The notes under the pieces were generated by a model, which saw only the letters and a program-made list of their open reading frames with translations, did not search any database and had not been told where the DNA came from. Of a stretch of DNA of 6,774 nucleotides, positions 3,737-6,774 are shown in pieces. Location: contig JACQMU010000074.1 of assembly GCA_016203425.1 (NCBI GenBank), positions 1-6,774 of the forward strand, written 5' to 3'. Source of the stretch: Candidatus Woesearchaeota archaeon. GTDB lineage: Archaea; Nanobdellota; Nanobdellia; Woesearchaeales; ARS49. Positions within the stretch are counted from its first letter, which is position 1. Every line of letters starts with the position of its first letter. The position numbers and the translations under genes were made by a program.

Positions 3737-5854
3737 CTACACTTTACAATCCTGCGAACACGTTGTTCTTGTTTCATCAAGACCACAAACACCATTACCA
3801 CAACCGCACAACAAAGGAGTTTCAACAACATTCCCAGAAACCTTTTTGCCAACTGCAACATAAGATTCACCAGAAACACAACCCGCCACCTTAAAACGAA
3901 CAAAACGATTCCAGCCAAGCAAAGAATTATCAACAGCAACATCACTGGAAATTATACGTGACATAACCCTGCGAGCAGTTGCATCGTCAGTCAAAGCAGT
4001 GTGCGTCAAAGGAAATAAGAAAAGATTTTTACACGACTCATTAGCAAAAAAAGGGCCGACACGAATGTCCTGCACACTCTTCACACTAGTAACACCATCA
4101 TTAGGCTCATTAATTCCGAAAATAACATCACTTGAAAAACTCACAGGACCAAGCCTAAAAGCATAAGGCTTGTTGCCTGCAATCGCAACATACGAAACAC
4201 CACTTAATTTCTCAGGCTCAAGTCCATTACGCAACTCATTCACAACAACATCATTCAGATTCAGCAACCCAATCTTGTCACCAGAATTAATCACATACTT
4301 AATAACATCCTTCAAAACAGCTAAGGCAGGCGTACCAGCATTAGGAGAACCAATAAGCACCACCTTGTCAACTTTTTTCAAAAAATTGAAACCACGCTCA
4401 GCACTAAGTTTTAATGCGTGCTGAACAACAAAACCACCCAACGAATGACCAACCAAATTAACGTTATCAAATTCATTCGCACGCGACTCCAACAAATCAG
4501 CAAGCTGCTGCCCAACACTCAAAGAAGGATGATCCATAGGATAAGATAAAACCCAAATCTGAAAAGGCTGCTTGTTCAAAACATAATCATCAATTACGTA
4601 CTGCCACGCAGCAGGACTGCTCAACAAACCATGCACCAAAACAATAGCATTTCTCGAACTGCCATTATAAACACGCTCAAGCTTAGCAGCATAACACGCA
4701 ACACACAAACGACCCATAACTGCAAACAACACTTCTTTATTTTTGTCCAGCACATTCTCAAAATCAGAAATTTCACCCACAAGCAACAACCGCTCAACAA
4801 CATAACTCGGCACAAACTCCCAACCATTCACAGCCCCGCGATACAAACCCAAATTCTTCATGTCAATATTCTCAAGCAACGAAAACTTTGCCAACACACG
4901 AACAGAAACATTCCTCAAAGAACCACTCTTCACTTTCAAGATTACTGGGGCGCCGACCATAACAAACTCTGGATTCAAAGGATTTGTTACATTACGCACA
5001 GGCGTGCTCACAGACACAACAAGCTCAGAAGAACGATTGCCAACAAAATCTATCACATAATTACCAAAAACCACTGTGTGCTCAGAAGGCTTCAACGTGA
5101 CTTCTGTGCTTTCCTTAAAACCCCAAGCACCCTCATTAAGCGCGCCTGGGCGAGACTCAAGCTGTTTTTTACGAAAGTCACGAACCGGCAAACCATTACA
5201 AACAAGCTCACCAACAGAACTATCCACCTTGCTCACAGGACGACAACCACCATTAATACAACGAACAACATTAACATCAGAAAAAACTTGCGGCACATTT
5301 AACGTCATATCAAGAGACTCACCATTACACGCAACACTAACAGGCTCACTTGCAAGCTCAAAACCATCTGGAACAAGAATTTCAGAAGCATCACCTTTCG
5401 ATAGAGATATTTTAGCATTCTCCTTACTAACAAACGCACAACTCACTTGATCATGCACAACTGTACTTACAGGAAAATCCGTAACACCCTTAACAAACAA
5501 AGAAGGACTCTTGTAACCACCAGGCAAATTAAAACCACTCGCCTGCACAGCATCAGCAGCCATCATGCCAGCAGCCGACTCAAAAACAACACTCTTCAAC
5601 TGAGCCTTCTGCGACATAGACTCAGCAAACAAACGCTTAAACTCAGCATCCCTCTCAAACAAAGACGCATTACCAACAACCAGTTTTTCAGGAAGCAGCT
5701 CTTTCTTTCCAGAAGTACCCTCAAACGTTTCTTCCTCAAGAGGCTGAACACGAAAAAACTGCCAAACAAGAAAAACAACAATCAATGCAATGAGAGAACC
5801 ATATAATACCGGCAGATAAGATTTAGGCGCGACATCAACACTCTTTTTGGACAT
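3737..5854 (-). CDS. Membrane-anchored alpha/beta hydrolase (lipase-like) with Cys-rich tail
   Basis: The 705-residue protein has one N-terminal transmembrane helix (about 15-34) after a basic start (MSKK), so most of it should face outside. Residues 40-380 are a mostly beta-rich region of unknown type with scattered Cys (C139, C176, C199, C204, C219). The hydrolase domain spans about 400-640: oxyanion strand 'AIVLVHGLLSSPAAW' (403-417), nucleophile elbow G469-H-S471-L-G-G, 'LIGSPNAGTP' (500-509), and probable catalytic D586 in 'NEPNDGVTS' and H618 in 'PLTHTAL'. This fits the lipase/PGAP1-like esterases that cut ester or acyl bonds; the substrate is unknown. The end, 'CGCGNGVC' (683-690) plus 'TTCSQDC' (697-703), resembles the CGNGVC...C..DC tails of archaeal surface proteins. 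ATG 5854 is supported by a TATA box. Its coding strand is G/T-rich. Confidence 0.88.
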   Translation of the reverse strand: MSKKSVDVAPKSYLPVLYGSLIALIVVFLVWQFFRVQPLEEETFEGTSGKKELLPEKLVVGNASLFERDAEFKRLFAESMSQKAQLKSVVFESAAGMMAADAVQASGFNLPGGYKSPSLFVKGVTDFPVSTVVHDQVSCAFVSKENAKISLSKGDASEILVPDGFELASEPVSVACNGESLDMTLNVPQVFSDVNVVRCINGGCRPVSKVDSSVGELVCNGLPVRDFRKKQLESRPGALNEGAWGFKESTEVTLKPSEHTVVFGNYVIDFVGNRSSELVVSVSTPVRNVTNPLNPEFVMVGAPVILKVKSGSLRNVSVRVLAKFSLLENIDMKNLGLYRGAVNGWEFVPSYVVERLLLVGEISDFENVLDKNKEVLFAVMGRLCVACYAAKLERVYNGSSRNAIVLVHGLLSSPAAWQYVIDDYVLNKQPFQIWVLSYPMDHPSLSVGQQLADLLESRANEFDNVNLVGHSLGGFVVQHALKLSAERGFNFLKKVDKVVLIGSPNAGTPALAVLKDVIKYVINSGDKIGLLNLNDVVVNELRNGLEPEKLSGVSYVAIAGNKPYAFRLGPVSFSSDVIFGINEPNDGVTSVKSVQDIRVGPFFANESCKNLFLFPLTHTALTDDATARRVMSRIISSDVAVDNSLLGWNRFVRFKVAGCVSGESYVAVGKKVSGNVVETPLLCGCGNGVCGLDETRTTCSQDCKV

Positions 5855-5877
5855 ACAGCAACGATAGAATTAAGAGT

Positions 5878-5885
5878 TTTTAAAT
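5878..5885 (-). promoter_or_regulatory. TATA box for the hydrolase gene
   Basis: On the minus strand ATTTAAAA, within TATAAATTTAAAAACT, is centred at 5881.5, exactly 27.5 nt before the ATG at 5854. The octamer and spacing are the same as for the gene starting at 1898. This implies a leaderless hydrolase mRNA and a transcription unit separate from the trmI-DUF6624 operon upstream. Confidence 0.55.
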
Positions 5886-5904
5886 TTATACTAAGAAATT
5901 TTTC

Positions 5905-6414
5905 TCACTGCTTTTGCTGGTTTTTATCCCACATCGCCACATTTTTTCGAAGACCTGCCTCATACTCAACAAACGGTTCAAGACCAACTGCTGCCCTTCT
6001 TTCATCTAAATGCTTTTGGTCTTTTATCGGCCGAGGACCATACACGCCTTTTTTATCGACATAAAACTGCGTCCCATATACTTGCTTCTTCCCCTCATGC
6101 ACCAGAACACGATCAGTCAAATAAGCAAGACTTGCTTTATCTGCTTGATTTGCTTTCACGGCCTGCTCCAACAAATCAAGACATCTTTTTTGAAATTCGG
6201 GATCACGATCAGCATGCTGCACCAACAACCATGCAGCAAAAGCACCATCTTCACCCACCGAATTGTACGTTGGCCAGCCATGCATTTCAACAATCTCTTT
6301 CATTCGCTTCAGGTTACGTTCATCAACTGAAATGTCATAATCCTCAACCCTTTTCATACTTCTCCGCATATCCTGATCTTCTTTCATCATCCTCAGAAGT
6401 TCTTTTTGCAACAT
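5905..6414 (-). CDS. DUF6624 family protein
   Basis: A 169-residue soluble protein with the family's conserved series: 'HGWPTYNSVGEDGAFAAWLL' at 45-64, 'VQHADRDPEFQKRCLDLL' at 65-82, 'YLTDRVLVHEG' at 98-108, 'YGTQFY' at 113-118, 'GPRPI' at 126-130 and 'DERRAAVGLEP' at 137-147. The biochemical role of this family is not established. The first 40 residues are a charged helical region. The frame extends upstream to 6507, but that part overlaps the trmI coding sequence in another frame and is rich in aromatics. ATG 6414, 5 nt after the trmI stop, is therefore the natural start. No strong Shine-Dalgarno site is seen; GTGA lies 5 nt upstream within the trmI stop. The family is, to my knowledge, mostly bacterial, so transfer into an archaeon is possible. 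Confidence 0.85.
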   Translation of the reverse strand: MLQKELLRMMKEDQDMRRSMKRVEDYDISVDERNLKRMKEIVEMHGWPTYNSVGEDGAFAAWLLVQHADRDPEFQKRCLDLLEQAVKANQADKASLAYLTDRVLVHEGKKQVYGTQFYVDKKGVYGPRPIKDQKHLDERRAAVGLEPFVEYEAGLRKNVAMWDKNQQKQ

Positions 6415-6419
6415 TTTAT

Positions 6420-6774
6420 TCACGATATCTTTCTCACAAGCGTTAAAAAACCAGAATGACCAATAGAAATAGATTTTGGCCTTACACGACGATTGTTCAC
6501 TTCCCACAAACGCTCAATCAATTCTACTGTTTTAACAACAAGAAAATGCTCATTCTTTTCTAATGCGGAAACAAAATCCATAATTTGAGGAATTGTCGGA
6601 GAAAAGTTCACTATAAAACCACCAATTTTCAAAGCACTATCAATTGCAGGAACAGCTTTCCACGGCTCAGGAAGGTCTAAAGTAATAAGGTCAACATGCT
6701 TTTCATCAACACCATCATAAACACTCTTGTGCTTCACAGTAATGTTTTTCAAATTCAGAGACTCAATGTTAGAC
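6420..6774 (-). CDS. trmI: tRNA (adenine-N1)-methyltransferase TrmI, C-terminal part (5' end outside window)
   Basis: The frame runs without a stop from the right edge to TGA 6422-6420. About 118 residues are visible, beginning SNIESLNLKNITV. They include 'VDLITLDLPEPW', the motif IV region in which TrmI/Trm61 enzymes position the adenine, then 'ALKIGGFIVNFSPTIPQIM', 'ERLWEV', 'RVRPKS' and 'IGHSGFLTLVRKIS', the family's C-terminal signature (usually GHTGFL.. .R). TrmI is a SAM-dependent homotetramer that methylates N1 of A58 in the tRNA T-loop, and in archaea also A57. The SAM-binding motif I and the start lie beyond the window. It is co-transcribed with the DUF6624 gene, 5 nt downstream. Confidence 0.88.
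   Translation of the reverse strand, partial: SNIESLNLKNITVKHKSVYDGVDEKHVDLITLDLPEPWKAVPAIDSALKIGGFIVNFSPTIPQIMDFVSALEKNEHFLVVKTVELIERLWEVNNRRVRPKSISIGHSGFLTLVRKIS

Noticed and set aside
4631..5302. 223-codon open frame on the plus strand
   Set aside because: It is antisense to the hydrolase coding sequence, and its Thr/Asn/His/Lys-rich translation simply reflects A/C-rich DNA. The opposite strand has a complete enzyme there.
5076..5806. Two plus-strand open frames (5076-5450 and 5447-5806)
   Set aside because: Both are antisense to the N-terminal half of the hydrolase and have no domain signature.
6415..6507. N-terminal extension of the DUF6624 protein by 31 residues
   Set aside because: The extension overlaps the trmI coding sequence in another frame and is not part of the family. 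ATG 6414 lies 5 nt after the trmI stop.
1..6774. CRISPR array, insertion sequence or long direct repeats
   Set aside because: No regularly spaced repeats, transposase motifs or terminal inverted repeats were seen. The recurring 'acaaca/caacaa' strings come from Thr/Asn/Gln codons in A/C-rich genes.

Overview
The window looks like archaeal DNA, most likely from a DPANN lineage of the Woesearchaeota/Pacearchaeota type. The grounds are: a 5'-truncated gene with the archaeal tRNA m1A methyltransferase (TrmI) signature; an MJ0882-like methyltransferase; TATA boxes about 27-28 nt upstream of start codons with essentially no leader (leaderless transcripts); tandem membrane-anchored proteins of a type common in Woesearchaeota-like genomes; and a membrane-anchored hydrolase ending in a Cys-rich tail of the CGNGVC...C..DC kind. 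The phylum is inferred from family resemblance and was not tested.

Layout. (1) 1-735, plus strand: the 3' end of a probable MNT-type nucleotidyltransferase gene overlaps a complete HEPN-domain gene. A second, out-of-frame HEPN C-terminal fragment follows and looks like a decayed tandem copy. (2) 776-1843, minus strand: a thioredoxin-like [2Fe-2S] ferredoxin gene, a 252-nt stretch holding an unrecognised 41-codon reading frame, a hairpin and a T7 run, and then an M23 (LytM-type) metallopeptidase gene with its own promoter. (3) 1898-3727, plus strand: a tight operon of two paralogous single-pass membrane proteins (4-nt overlap) and an MJ0882/RsmC-like methyltransferase (8-nt overlap). (4) 3737-5854, minus strand: a 705-residue membrane-anchored alpha/beta hydrolase, convergent with the methyltransferase across 9 nt. 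(5) 5905-6774, minus strand: trmI, cut by the window edge, followed 5 nt later by a DUF6624 gene.

How the parts may relate. The two paralogous membrane proteins and the hydrolase all place most of their mass outside the membrane and carry Cys pairs, so this is a small cell-surface neighbourhood next to RNA-modification genes. The MNT/HEPN block resembles a toxin-antitoxin-type or nucleotide-transfer pair, but the canonical HEPN RNase motif is not visible.

The most striking signal is regulatory. A single ATTTAAAA box at 1867-1874 lies exactly midway between the ferredoxin GTG and the plus-strand ATG, 27.5 nt from each, and appears to serve both directions. The same octamer lies exactly 27.5 nt upstream of the hydrolase ATG. 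Base composition also changes along the window: the plus strand is rich in A and C through 1-740 and 1898-5870 regardless of gene direction, but not in the ferredoxin/M23 block.
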